A stretch of 34,345 bases of DNA from Leptotrichia sp. oral taxon 215 str. W9775 (GTDB taxonomy: Bacteria; Fusobacteriota; Fusobacteriia; Fusobacteriales; Leptotrichiaceae): contig NZ_KI272839.1 in NCBI RefSeq assembly GCF_000469505.1, forward strand, positions 1 to 34,345, read 5' to 3'. The position numbers and the translations under genes were made by a program. The notes beneath the pieces are model-generated. The model worked only from the letters and a program-made list of their open reading frames with translations. It did no database searches and had not been told where the DNA came from. Below are positions 9,278 through 15,883 of the stretch, in pieces. The first letter of the stretch is position 1. Every line of letters starts with the position of its first letter.

Positions 9278-10135
9278 ATGAGAATTCTTAAAGACGTTGA
9301 AATGAAAGAATATTCACACATGAAAGTCGGAGGGACAGCCAAGGAATTAATATTTATCGAAGATAGAAATGAATTTAAGGAAGTTTTATCCACAAGGGAT
9401 AGAGTATATTTTTTAGGAAATGGAACAAATACTCTGATTGATGATGGATACTTGGATATAAGTTTTATATCTCTTAAAAACTTTCAAAATATAACAGTTG
9501 AGGAAAAAACAGATGAATATGATTTAGTCAGAGTGGAAGCAGGTCTTGATCTTGATGATCTGATAGACTACATGGAAAAAAATGACTATACAGGGCTGGA
9601 AAATATAACAGGAATTCCCGGTTCAGTGGGAGGACTTGTAAATATGAATGGAGGGGCCTACGGTACTGAAATTTTTGACTGTATTGAAGAAGTTGAAATA
9701 TGCGATTCTGAAGGGGAAATTAGGAAATTAAAAAAATCAGAACTGACATTTAAATATAGAACTACAGAAATCAAAGAAAAAAAATGGATTGTAGTTTCTG
9801 CATTATTTAAATTTAAAAGAGGTTTTGACAAGGAATGTGCAGAAGATAAGAGAAATCAGAGGGAAACTAAGCATCCGCTTGATTATCCAAACTTGGGAAG
9901 TACATTTAAAAATCCTGAAGGAACTTTTGCGGCACAGCTTATATCTGATGCAGGGCTGAAAGAATACAGAGTGGGTGATGCACAGGTTGCTTTTAAACAT
10001 CCTAACTTCATAATTAATCTGGGAAATGCTAAATTTTCTGATGTAATGGAAGTTATAGCCCATGTAAAAAAAGTAGTTTCTGAAAAATTTAATATTAATC
10101 TGGAAACAGAAATAATTATTTTGAAAAATAATTAA
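9278..10135 (+). CDS. murB: UDP-N-acetylenolpyruvoylglucosamine reductase
   Basis: MurB is the FAD enzyme that reduces UDP-GlcNAc-enolpyruvate to UDP-MurNAc with NADPH. The 285-residue sequence has the family's opening (SHMKVGGTAKEL), the FAD-binding segments LGNGTNTLI and ITGIPGSVGGLVNMNGGAYG, the YRTTE motif and NLGSTFKNPEG, whose Ser (about 208) is the catalytic proton donor position. The end includes SDAGLKEYRVGDAQV and HPNFIIN. The short length and lack of the large insertion fit the type II (Gram-positive-like) subgroup. SD: AAGGAG, 11 nt before the ATG. The promoter in the gap after it separates murB from ftsQ-ftsZ. Confidence 0.94.
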   Translation: MRILKDVEMKEYSHMKVGGTAKELIFIEDRNEFKEVLSTRDRVYFLGNGTNTLIDDGYLDISFISLKNFQNITVEEKTDEYDLVRVEAGLDLDDLIDYMEKNDYTGLENITGIPGSVGGLVNMNGGAYGTEIFDCIEEVEICDSEGEIRKLKKSELTFKYRTTEIKEKKWIVVSALFKFKRGFDKECAEDKRNQRETKHPLDYPNLGSTFKNPEGTFAAQLISDAGLKEYRVGDAQVAFKHPNFIINLGNAKFSDVMEVIAHVKKVVSEKFNINLETEIIILKNN

Positions 10136-10185
10136 ACCAAAAAAAAATAAATTTTATAAAAATTAATTATTTTTTTATAAAGTAA

Positions 10186-10214
10186 TTGAATAATGTTGAA
10201 AAAAAGTGTATAAT
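10186..10214 (+). promoter_or_regulatory. probable internal promoter for ftsQ-ftsZ
   Basis: TTGAAT (10186-10191), a 17-bp spacer and TATAAT (10209-10214), 24 bases before ftsQ. The gap after murB (10136-10238) is nearly pure A/T. The -10 is perfect and the -35 matches four of six consensus bases. This would let ftsQ and ftsZ be expressed separately from the mur genes. Confidence 0.6.
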
Positions 10215-10238
10215 AAAAATAATGTTGTGGAGTAAATT

Positions 10239-10916
10239 ATGAAAAAAACAATAAAAACTTTGGCTGTATTCGGTTTAATAATAAGTGGGATTTATTTTGG
10301 TAAGTGGTTTATCCAGACTGATTATTTCAAAATTAGGGAAATTCCAGTTACTGGAGATAACGCACTGCTGAAAAGAGATATTGTAAGTAAACTTGAGAAG
10401 CTGAAAGGTGAGAACATCGTCTATATTGATACAAAAAAACTGGAAAAAATGATAAAGGAAGATGCAAGAGTAAAAAGTGTCACAATTCAGAAGATATTTC
10501 CAAGTAAGCTTAAGATAAATATAGAGGAACGGAAACTTTACGTATATGCAGACAATGGAAGTGATAAATTTTTAGCTGACAGTGACTTAAACCTGTTTGG
10601 ATATATGAATGAAGTGAAACTTCAAGGGATACCAACCGTAACTTATAAAAATGAAGAATCAAAGAAGGATATGAAAATTATACTTTCTAAAATAAAAAAT
10701 AAAGATTTGTATGATATGATATCAGAAATAAAAAAATCAGATGATCAGAAGGAAAATAAGTATGAATTAGTACTTATAGATGGAGTAAAGATTATAACAG
10801 ATACATTAGTAAATGAAAAAAAGTACGATGAAATATATAAATCCTACAAAAAAATAAAGAGCGATCAGGCAATCCAGTACATAGATATAAGATTTAAATA
10901 TTTTAATGTAAAATAA
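10239..10916 (+). CDS. ftsQ: cell-division protein FtsQ/DivIB
   Basis: FtsQ/DivIB is a bitopic inner-membrane protein that links early and late divisome parts on the periplasmic side. The 225 residues show a short cytoplasmic N-terminus (MKKTIK), one membrane helix at about 7-24, and then a POTRA domain (about 30-98) with the characteristic beginning FKIREIPVTGDNALLKRDI and VKSVTIQKIFPSKLKINIEER. The remainder is the less conserved beta domain. Sequence similarity in this family is weak; the call rests on domain order and position just before ftsZ. The SD is GTGGAG. No ftsA gene lies between this gene and ftsZ, 17 bases downstream. Confidence 0.85.
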   Translation: MKKTIKTLAVFGLIISGIYFGKWFIQTDYFKIREIPVTGDNALLKRDIVSKLEKLKGENIVYIDTKKLEKMIKEDARVKSVTIQKIFPSKLKINIEERKLYVYADNGSDKFLADSDLNLFGYMNEVKLQGIPTVTYKNEESKKDMKIILSKIKNKDLYDMISEIKKSDDQKENKYELVLIDGVKIITDTLVNEKKYDEIYKSYKKIKSDQAIQYIDIRFKYFNVK

Positions 10917-10933
10917 TTCAGGAGGATAACAGA

Positions 10934-12118
10934 ATGGAGAATTCTTTTAACAATACCAATATATTAGAAGAAATGGAAGAAATAACATCTAACGTTGCAC
11001 AGCTGAAGGTAGTAGGAGTAGGTGGAGCTGGAGGCAATGCAGTAAATGATATGCTGGAAAGCGGAATTACAGGAGTAGAATTTATAGCTATAAATACAGA
11101 CCTGCAGGACTTGAACAGATCTAAAACTCAGACAAAAGTATTGTTAGGAAAAGGAACAGGTGCAGGAGCTATACCTGAAAAGGGGCGTATTGCGGCAAAA
11201 GAATCAGAAGAAAAAATAAAACAGGTTCTGGAAGGAACAGATATGTTATTTATCACAGCAGGAATGGGTGGAGGAACAGGAACAGGTGCATCTCCAGTTG
11301 TTGCTGAAATAGCTAAAAGCATGGGAATACTTACTGTAGCTGTAGTTACTAAACCTTTTGATTTTGAAGGGCCTTTTAAAAGAAAGAATGCTGATGAAGG
11401 AGTAGAAAATCTGAAGAAATTTGTAGACACTCTAATTGTGATACCTAACCAGCAGTTGTATAAATTACCAAAAATAAATATTTCACTGAAAAATGCCTTT
11501 AAGGAAGCAAATAATGTTTTGAGAATAGGGATAAAAGGAATATCAGACCTTATAACAAAACAGGGGTTTGTAAACCTTGACTTTGCTGATGTAAAGACAG
11601 TAATGAAAGATTCAGGAATTGCAATGCTTGGATTTGGGGAAGCAAGTGGAGATGGAAGAGCGAAGGCTGCAACAGAGCAGGCTTTAAACAGTCCATTACT
11701 TGAAAAATCAATAGAAGGTGCAAGAAAAATATTGTTAAATATAACATCTGGTGAAGATATGGGACTTGATGAAGTAACAGAAGTATCAGAAACAATATAT
11801 AAGAAAACAGGAAATGCAGAAGCAACTCTTATCTGGGGAGCAATACTTGAAAAAGATGAAAACGAGACAGAAGAAAGTCAGGCTAATTTTGACAAACCTA
11901 AAGGATATTTCAGAGTATCATTGATAGCAACAGATTTTCAGGAAAATGAAGCTCCAAAGGAAAAGTTAGAAAAAGAAGAGACTTCTGAAAATAATGATGG
12001 ACAGAATAACAATGAACCTGAAAATGTAGGAAAAGCAGAAACAAATCATGAAGATAAAAAGAGATCAGGACAGGGAGAGTACATTGTACCGTCATTCTTT
12101 GAGCAGAATTTAGAATAA
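10934..12118 (+). CDS. ftsZ: cell-division GTPase FtsZ
   Basis: FtsZ is the tubulin-like GTPase that forms the Z-ring. The 394-residue protein has a short N-terminal extension, the nucleotide-binding motifs VGVGGAGGNAVN and INTDLQDL, the tubulin signature GGGTGTGASP (about 112-121), KPFDFEGPFK, and the NIKGISDLIT-like region with LDFADVKTVM. A Glu/Asn-rich linker (about 335-380) leads to a C-terminal peptide ending IVPSFFEQNLE, the presumed docking site for membrane partners. SD: AGGAGG before the ATG. Because ftsA is not here, the membrane tether must be encoded elsewhere or replaced. Confidence 0.97.
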   Translation: MENSFNNTNILEEMEEITSNVAQLKVVGVGGAGGNAVNDMLESGITGVEFIAINTDLQDLNRSKTQTKVLLGKGTGAGAIPEKGRIAAKESEEKIKQVLEGTDMLFITAGMGGGTGTGASPVVAEIAKSMGILTVAVVTKPFDFEGPFKRKNADEGVENLKKFVDTLIVIPNQQLYKLPKINISLKNAFKEANNVLRIGIKGISDLITKQGFVNLDFADVKTVMKDSGIAMLGFGEASGDGRAKAATEQALNSPLLEKSIEGARKILLNITSGEDMGLDEVTEVSETIYKKTGNAEATLIWGAILEKDENETEESQANFDKPKGYFRVSLIATDFQENEAPKEKLEKEETSENNDGQNNNEPENVGKAETNHEDKKRSGQGEYIVPSFFEQNLE

Positions 12119-12185
12119 AAAATATAGAAAAAAGGTAAAAAAGTAAGCAAAATTTAAATTCACATATGGTGAATAAAATATTATC

Positions 12186-12214
12186 TTGATTTTATTCAAT
12201 ATTTTTGATAAAAT
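12186..12214 (+). promoter_or_regulatory. promoter of rpsF-ssb-rpsR
   Basis: TTGATT (12186-12191), a 17-bp spacer and TAAAAT (12209-12214) with an extended -10 TG at 12206-12207. It lies 56 bases before rpsF and after ftsZ, with the structured rpsF leader between. Confidence 0.65.
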
Positions 12215-12221
12215 AAAAAGA

Positions 12222-12270
12222 CCTGCTCTATTTTAGATAGGGCTAAAAAGCCGAAGGAAAGGAGAAAGAA
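12222..12270 (+). promoter_or_regulatory. rpsF leader, candidate S6:S18 binding motif
   Basis: The leader has nested complementary pieces: CCT (12222-12224) with AGG, CTAT (about 12227-12231) with ATAG (12237-12240), and a GGCT (12241-12244) / AGCC (12249-12252) hairpin followed by CCGAAGG. A CCG(A) element next to such helices is the hallmark of the S6:S18 mRNA motif, through which the S6-S18 complex represses rpsF operons. Hairpins and CCGA are seen; the assignment is inferred from them plus the rpsF-ssb-rpsR context. Confidence 0.45.
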
Positions 12271-12555
12271 ATGAGAAATTACGAAATTATGTTTATACTT
12301 TCTACACAGTTAACTGATGAAGAAAAACAAGCTGGAGTAAAATTAGTTGAAGATACTTTAGCTAAAGCAGGAGCTGTAGAAATTAAAACAGAAGTTTGGG
12401 GAGAAAGAAAATTAGCTTATCCTATAAAGAAAAAAGAAAATGGGTACTATGTTCTTACTTTATTCCAAATGGATGGAACAGGATTAACTGAAGTAGAAGC
12501 TAAATTAAACATTACAGAATCAATATTAAAATATATGATAGTTAAAAATGACTAA
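12271..12555 (+). CDS. rpsF: 30S ribosomal protein S6
   Basis: S6 is a small ferredoxin-like 30S protein that pairs with S18 in the platform. The 94 residues begin MRNYEIMFILST, have the central VWGERKLAYPIKKKENGYYVL stretch split over strands 2 and 3, and end in the EAKLNITESILKYMIVK strand-helix typical of bacterial S6. A strong AAAGGAG SD precedes the ATG. The order rpsF-ssb-rpsR is the widespread bacterial arrangement, with the S18 partner two genes downstream. Confidence 0.97.
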   Translation: MRNYEIMFILSTQLTDEEKQAGVKLVEDTLAKAGAVEIKTEVWGERKLAYPIKKKENGYYVLTLFQMDGTGLTEVEAKLNITESILKYMIVKND

Positions 12556-12578
12556 TCATAAATAGACGGGGGTTATAA

Positions 12579-12599
12579 TTTAATTTATAATAAATTAAA
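12579..12599 (+). repeat. AT-only hairpin between rpsF and ssb
   Basis: TTTAATTTA (12579-12587) and TAAATTAAA (12591-12599) are perfect 9-base inverted arms with a 3-base loop. It lies just before the ssb SD GAGGGGG. It is not followed by a proper terminator tract; it might modulate ssb expression relative to rpsF or protect RNA ends. Confidence 0.4.
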
Positions 12600-12619
12600 A
12601 TTTTCGAGGGGGTAAAATT

Positions 12620-13036
12620 ATGAACCATGTTACATTAATGGGAAGATTAACAAGAGATCCTGAAATGAGTTACTTACAATCAGGAAAAGCTTTCAGTAAA
12701 TTTACTGTAGCTGTAAGTAGAGAATTTAACAGAGAGGAAGCAGATTTTATTAACTGTACTGCCTGGGGAAAAACTGCTGAGACAATAGCTGAGTACCTGA
12801 GAAAAGGTAGAAGGATCGCTCTTCAGGGAAGATTAAGTGTCAACAGTTATGAAAAAAATGGTGAAACAAGATGGTCAACAGAAGTAATTGTAGACAAGTT
12901 TGAATTTGTAGATACTGTAAATTCTACAGGAGGACAAAGTTCTTATACGCAGCCAAAAAAATCTGAAAACTCATTTGCAAATAATAATAATAACGACAAT
13001 GACGAAATAATGGATGATGATGATTTTCCATTTTAA
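12620..13036 (+). CDS. ssb: single-stranded DNA-binding protein
   Basis: SSB coats single-stranded DNA in replication, repair and recombination as a tetramer. The 138-residue protein has an N-terminal OB fold (about 1-104) starting MNHVTLMGRLTRDPEM, with FTVAVSREF, DFINCTAWGKTAE and GRRIALQGRLSVNSYE. A Gln/Asn/Ser linker follows, and it ends in the acidic tip DDDDFPF, which recruits partner enzymes. It has a strong GAGGGGG SD. It lies between the genes for S6 and S18, as usual, and is presumably co-transcribed with them. Confidence 0.97.
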   Translation: MNHVTLMGRLTRDPEMSYLQSGKAFSKFTVAVSREFNREEADFINCTAWGKTAETIAEYLRKGRRIALQGRLSVNSYEKNGETRWSTEVIVDKFEFVDTVNSTGGQSSYTQPKKSENSFANNNNNDNDEIMDDDDFPF

Positions 13037-13065
13037 TCAGGAAAAAAACAGGAGGTGACAACGGT

Positions 13066-13299
13066 ATGAAACCGACTACTGAATTTAAAAGAAGAAAAAG
13101 AAGACCAAAAGTAAAATTTAAAGTAGAAGATATAAATTATAAAAATGTAGATTTATTGAAAAATTTTATGAATGATAAAGGTAAGATTTCACCTGCAAGA
13201 GTTACAGGTCTGGAAGCTAAAATTCAAAGAAAAATAGCAAAAGCTATAAAGAGATCAAGACAAATAGCTTTAATGCCTTATACAAGAATAGAAAAATAA
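13066..13299 (+). CDS. rpsR: 30S ribosomal protein S18
   Basis: S18 binds the 30S platform as a heterodimer with S6. The 77 residues have a basic N-terminus (FKRRKRRPK), the core IDYKNVDLL-like strand (INYKNVDLLKNF), and the conserved helix-turn with GKISPARVTGLEAKIQRKI followed by AIKRSRQIALMPYT. A strong AGGAGGTGA SD precedes the ATG. It is the last gene of the rpsF operon; a strong terminator follows within 10 bases. Confidence 0.97.
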   Translation: MKPTTEFKRRKRRPKVKFKVEDINYKNVDLLKNFMNDKGKISPARVTGLEAKIQRKIAKAIKRSRQIALMPYTRIEK

Positions 13300-13308
13300 A
13301 ATTTTATG

Positions 13309-13352
13309 GACTATTGAAAGAATGAGAAAATTTACTTTTAATAGTCTTTTTA
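13309..13352 (+). terminator. intrinsic terminator of the rpsF operon
   Basis: GACTATTGAAAG (13309-13320) pairs with CTTTTAATAGTC (13335-13346) over 12 positions with one G-U, and is followed by five Ts. It is placed directly after rpsR. Confidence 0.85.
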
Positions 13353-13561
13353 TTATATAAATATCAGAATTAGAAAACGGAAGAAGTCTTATAATAGAAC
13401 ATCATATAAAGAAAAGATAGATTTTAAAGGATAACTATGTTGAATTTATTTTTTCGGTTTATAGTCAATTATAAGAAAAATCATATGAAAAATAATCTTT
13501 CTTTTTGTTTTAATATAGTATAATTACACTACAAATATAGATAAAACGGATGGGTGGTAAA

Positions 13562-14119
13562 ATGAAAAGCAAAAAAAAATGGCTTATAGCGTTTTTTTTA
13601 ATGTTGATTCTTCTTTCGTGCGGAAAAAAAGAAAACAAAGGAAGTAACGTAGAAAATAAAAGTAATACAGAACAGTCTGAGGAACAGCTGGCAACTTTTA
13701 AAGATAAGTCAATAGAGAGAGTAATAAGTGATTTTGAAATAATTTCTAAAGAAAATAAAATTAAACTTGATAAATTTGAAAATCTGAAATATGAAAATCA
13801 GAATTTTTACATGGCAGAAATTCCTTCAAAAGCAGACAGTAATTATACAATATCCTATCAGGGAATAGATATAAAAGGCCTTGTATTAAAGGTTGGAGTT
13901 GTAAATAACTCTGATCTTGCTATGATTGAAGATATGGTTGTAAATTTGATTGAAGTTTCAGATAAAAGAATAGCAGAAGATGAAGCAAGGGCAATATATG
14001 CAGGGCTTTTATCTGATATAAAGGAAGATAAGCTTTCAAATTCTGCAAAATATAAAAATGGGATTACATATTCTGTTAAAATAGAAAAAACAGGAGCACT
14101 TATATTTTCTGCACAGTAA
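13562..14119 (+). CDS. putative lipoprotein, function unknown
   Basis: The N-terminus MKSKKKWLIAFFLMLILLSCGKK is a clear lipoprotein signal: a basic start, a hydrophobic core, and a lipobox ending in LLSC, with the lipid-carrying Cys at about residue 20. An ATG at 13550 is in frame, but the ATG at 13562 is preceded by GGGTGGT and gives the better signal peptide, so it is chosen. After a Ser/Asn/Glu-rich linker (to about 45), the 140-residue domain alternates helices and strands without cysteines or recognisable catalytic motifs. It stands alone between the rpsR terminator and the DUF937 gene, 30 bases upstream of the latter, so the two may be co-transcribed. I do not recognise the family. Confidence 0.75.
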   Translation: MKSKKKWLIAFFLMLILLSCGKKENKGSNVENKSNTEQSEEQLATFKDKSIERVISDFEIISKENKIKLDKFENLKYENQNFYMAEIPSKADSNYTISYQGIDIKGLVLKVGVVNNSDLAMIEDMVVNLIEVSDKRIAEDEARAIYAGLLSDIKEDKLSNSAKYKNGITYSVKIEKTGALIFSAQ

Positions 14120-14149
14120 TATAATAAAATTAGACGGAAAGGATGAAAT

Positions 14150-14740
14150 ATGAATTTAGAAGCATTATTAGGCCTGCTGCAAGGGCAGGATTTAGGTCAG
14201 CTTGCAGAACAGGTTGGAGGAAATGAAGGACAGGTAAAAAATGGAGTAATGGCTGCATTACCGGCAATGCTGACAGCATTGAGCAAAAATACAGGAACAG
14301 AAAAAGGTGCTCAGGAATTAAATAATGCACTGGAAACAAAACATGATGGTTCAATTCTTAATAATTTGTCAGGATATTTAAGCAATCCTGATTTAAAAGA
14401 TGGAGCAGGTATATTAAATCATTTATTTGGAAGCCAGACATCAAATGTTGCAAATGCAGTTTCACAGTCAAGCGGACTGGATTCAAATGGAAGCATGAAA
14501 ATGTTGCAGATGCTTGCACCAGTTCTTATGGGAATGCTGGGACAGCAAAAAAAGCAGAATAATTTGGATGCAGAAGGAATAGGAAATCTTACTTCCATGC
14601 TTGCATCAAATTTTGGCTCAGAAGCAGGAGCTTCAGGAATTATGGAAGCAGTTACTAATCTTCTGGATGCAAATAAAGATGGAAATGTAATGGATGATAT
14701 AATGGGAATGGTTGGAAAATTATTTGGTGGAAGTAAATAG
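14150..14740 (+). CDS. DUF937 (YidB-like) family protein
   Basis: The 196-residue protein is Gly/Ala/Asn/Leu/Gln-rich and nearly free of aromatics in its core. It matches the DUF937 pattern: an N-terminal LLGLLQGQDLGQLAEQVGG segment, then VKNGVMAALPAMLTAL, a middle NHLFGSQ helix region, and LQMLAPVLMGMLG. The function of the family is unknown. The C-terminus has the loop DANKDGNVMDDI (about 176-187), which looks like a Ca-binding EF-hand/dockerin loop (D-x-N-x-D-G). SD: AAAGGA, 8 nt before the ATG. Its last 46 codons, terminator and following promoter are repeated, in diverged form, at 16509-16780. Confidence 0.8.
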   Translation: MNLEALLGLLQGQDLGQLAEQVGGNEGQVKNGVMAALPAMLTALSKNTGTEKGAQELNNALETKHDGSILNNLSGYLSNPDLKDGAGILNHLFGSQTSNVANAVSQSSGLDSNGSMKMLQMLAPVLMGMLGQQKKQNNLDAEGIGNLTSMLASNFGSEAGASGIMEAVTNLLDANKDGNVMDDIMGMVGKLFGGSK

Positions 14741-14746
14741 ATAAGT

Positions 14747-14798
14747 AAAATGGGAATACTTAAAATCGGGAAGATAAAAGTACTCTCATTTTTTATTT
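14747..14798 (+). terminator. intrinsic terminator after the DUF937 gene
   Basis: AAAATGGGAATACTT (14747-14761) pairs with AAGTACTCTCATTTT (14778-14792) with one mismatch and one G-U, followed by further Ts. The diverged copy at 16653-16702 keeps the same structure with compensating changes. Confidence 0.75.
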
Positions 14799-14830
14799 AA
14801 CAAGTTATTTGTGAGAAATAAAATTAAAAA

Positions 14831-14860
14831 TTGAAATATTACATGAAAATATTATATAAT
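14831..14860 (+). promoter_or_regulatory. promoter of the yjdF-transporter unit
   Basis: TTGAAA (14831-14836), an 18-bp spacer and TATAAT (14855-14860). It is about 140 bases before yjdF, leaving room for the structured leader. The same promoter is present at 16738-16767. Confidence 0.7.
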
Positions 14861-14880
14861 AACTTTGCGAAGATAAAAAC

Positions 14881-15000
14881 ACAACGTATTTTAATTATAC
14901 AGTTCCAGTTGGTAGTCTGGACACAGTTAAAACTGTAAGTAACCTTCCTCCTTGGGTCGTCCATTCTTTGCTCATTAAATTTTAAGGAGGAACTATTATT
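14881..15000 (+). ncRNA. probable yjdF-class riboswitch with SD-sequestering stem
   Basis: The 120-nt leader is GC-richer than its surroundings and structured. TACAGTT (14898-14904) can pair with AACTGTA (14931-14937), enclosing a CCAG (14905-14908) / CTGG (14917-14920) hairpin. Downstream, TTCCTCCTT (14945-14953) is a perfect 9-base complement of the yjdF SD AAGGAGGAA (14984-14992), so translation can be switched by hiding the SD. The gene it precedes encodes a YjdF protein, and the known yjdF-motif riboswitch, which responds to azaaromatic compounds, sits before such genes. Structures are seen; class assignment is inferred from gene context and should be tested with the Rfam model. Confidence 0.75.
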
Positions 15001-15378
15001 ATGGGTAAAATTTCAGGGAAACTTACTGTATTTTTTGAAGACCCTTTTTGGATAGGAATATTTGAAAAAATAACAGATAATAAGTTGTCTGTTTATAAAG
15101 TTACTTTTGGCTCTGAACCAAAAGATTATCAAATTTATGATTTTATTTTGAAAAAGTATGACAATCTAAAATTTAGTGATACTGTTTCAATTAATATAAA
15201 AGAAAAAATAATTAATCCTAAAAGACTTCAAAAAGAGATAAGTAAAACTATTAAAAAAGGGAAAATAAGTACAAAATCCCAGGAAATATTAAAGTTAGAA
15301 CATGAAAAAAATAAAATTGAAAAGAAAAAGAATAACAGAAAGCAAAGAGAAGCAGAAAAAAACGTAAATTTCAAATAA
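15001..15378 (+). CDS. yjdF: YjdF family protein (DUF2992) with a frameshifted C-terminus
   Basis: This is a YjdF-type protein: KLTVFFEDPFWIGIFE at the start, VTFGSEPKDYQIYDFILKKY in the middle, then a KxINPKRLQKEISK segment and a very basic, Lys/Glu-rich coiled tail. The biochemical role of the family is not established; it belongs to the regulon of the azaaromatic-responsive yjdF riboswitch. As read here it stops after 125 residues. A run of seven As at 15356-15362 precedes the change: with eight As the frame continues to a TAG at 15414-15416 and adds a tail ending EKHKGR, the normal YjdF ending. So the gene carries a 1-base deletion, or the read has a homopolymer error. The ATG at 15001 has a perfect AAGGAGG SD that the leader can sequester. 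The original downstream partner was the DMT exporter. Confidence 0.82.
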   Translation: MGKISGKLTVFFEDPFWIGIFEKITDNKLSVYKVTFGSEPKDYQIYDFILKKYDNLKFSDTVSINIKEKIINPKRLQKEISKTIKKGKISTKSQEILKLEHEKNKIEKKKNNRKQREAEKNVNFK

Positions 15379-15395
15379 AACAGCAGAAAAAAACA

Positions 15396-15522
15396 GAAAA
15401 ACACAAAGGAAGATAGAACATGAAAGGACATCAAAATGGATAGTCAGGAAAATGAGCAAAATGAAAAAAGTGCCAAGATAAGGCTTATGACGGCGATGTT
15501 TATTTTTGGGACAATTGGAATA
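15396..15522 (+). repeat. repeat unit A': yjdF last codons and DMT transporter 5' end
   Basis: This segment is repeated, diverged, at 16781-16907. It starts at GAAAAACACAAAGGAAGATAG (end of yjdF plus its stop) and ends at ACAATTGGAATA inside the transporter gene. In the second copy it directly follows repeat unit B; here it is separated from unit A by 522 bases of riboswitch and yjdF. Confidence 0.85.
15436..15522 (+). pseudogene. truncated 5' end of a DMT-family transporter gene
   Basis: The ATG at 15436 begins a reading frame whose first 29 residues (MDSQENEQNEKSAKIRLM, then TAMFIFGTIGI) match the intact transporter encoded at 16821 with a few substitutions. Homology breaks off at 15522, where foreign sequence starts; the frame then runs only about ten more codons. 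The GAAAGGA SD is kept. It is the remnant of the exporter that once followed yjdF in the same operon. Confidence 0.85.
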
Positions 15523-15878
15523 GAAGAAATATATTATTTGAGAAAAAATGGTTAAAGACAGGAGATATAGGTTATTTTAATGAAAAGAAAGATTTGATAT
15601 TATTAGGAAGAAAAAATAATATTATAAAAAATAGAGGATTTCAAATGTGTCTAGAAGAAATTGAAAGTTATTTAAAAGATAAGTATCATTTAAATTCTTT
15701 ATTAATTAAAAAAAAAGAATTAATATTAATAATAGAAGGAGATGGAAATAATATAAGAAAAGATAGAGCTTTAAATGATTTAAAAATTAAATTTTCTAGT
15801 TACAAGATACCAGACAAAATAGAAATTATAAAAAGATTTGAAAGAACGGTCACTGGCAAAATTAAAATAAAGGTGTAA
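15523..15878 (+). pseudogene. 3' fragment of an AMP-dependent (acyl/aryl) ligase gene
   Basis: The frame through TGG at 15549 encodes NILFEKKWLKTGDIGYFNEK and the hinge LLGRKNNIIKNRGF, followed by a C-terminal domain ending TVTGKIKIKV. These are core motifs of the adenylate-forming (ANL) superfamily: TGD, the GRK hinge, and the Gly-Lys near the C-terminus whose Lys helps adenylate formation. Only the last 120 or so codons exist; the N-terminal domain that binds ATP and substrate is missing, so the product cannot be a full ligase. An internal ATG at 15594 would give just the 94-residue C-terminal subdomain. The stop codon lies 5 nt before the next gene, so the two were neighbours in the source cluster. 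Confidence 0.8.
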
Positions 15879-15883
15879 ATGAA

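Larger units (their letters stand above)
14603..14873 (+). repeat. repeat unit A: DUF937 3' end, terminator, promoter
   Basis: This stretch is repeated at 16509-16780. Both begin at GCATCAAATTTTGG inside the DUF937 gene, run through the stop codon, terminator and promoter, and end at AACTTTGCGAAGA. The copies differ at many positions, including silent codon changes, so they did not arise by a very recent duplication. Confidence 0.85.

Noticed and set aside
13438..13524. A 28-codon ORF with an AAAGGA SD between rpsR and the lipoprotein gene
   Set aside because: It is very short, made of common AT-rich codons, and its stop overlaps a TATAAT that better fits a -10 for the lipoprotein gene; no recognisable protein features.
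14130..14354. Minus-strand ORF over the start of the DUF937 gene
   Set aside because: Antisense shadow of a codon-biased gene, with no SD and no family features.
15594..15878. Treating the 94-codon ORF as an independent small gene
   Set aside because: Its frame is open upstream to 15522 and encodes contiguous ligase motifs (TGD, GRK), so it is the tail of a truncated ligase and not a separate gene.
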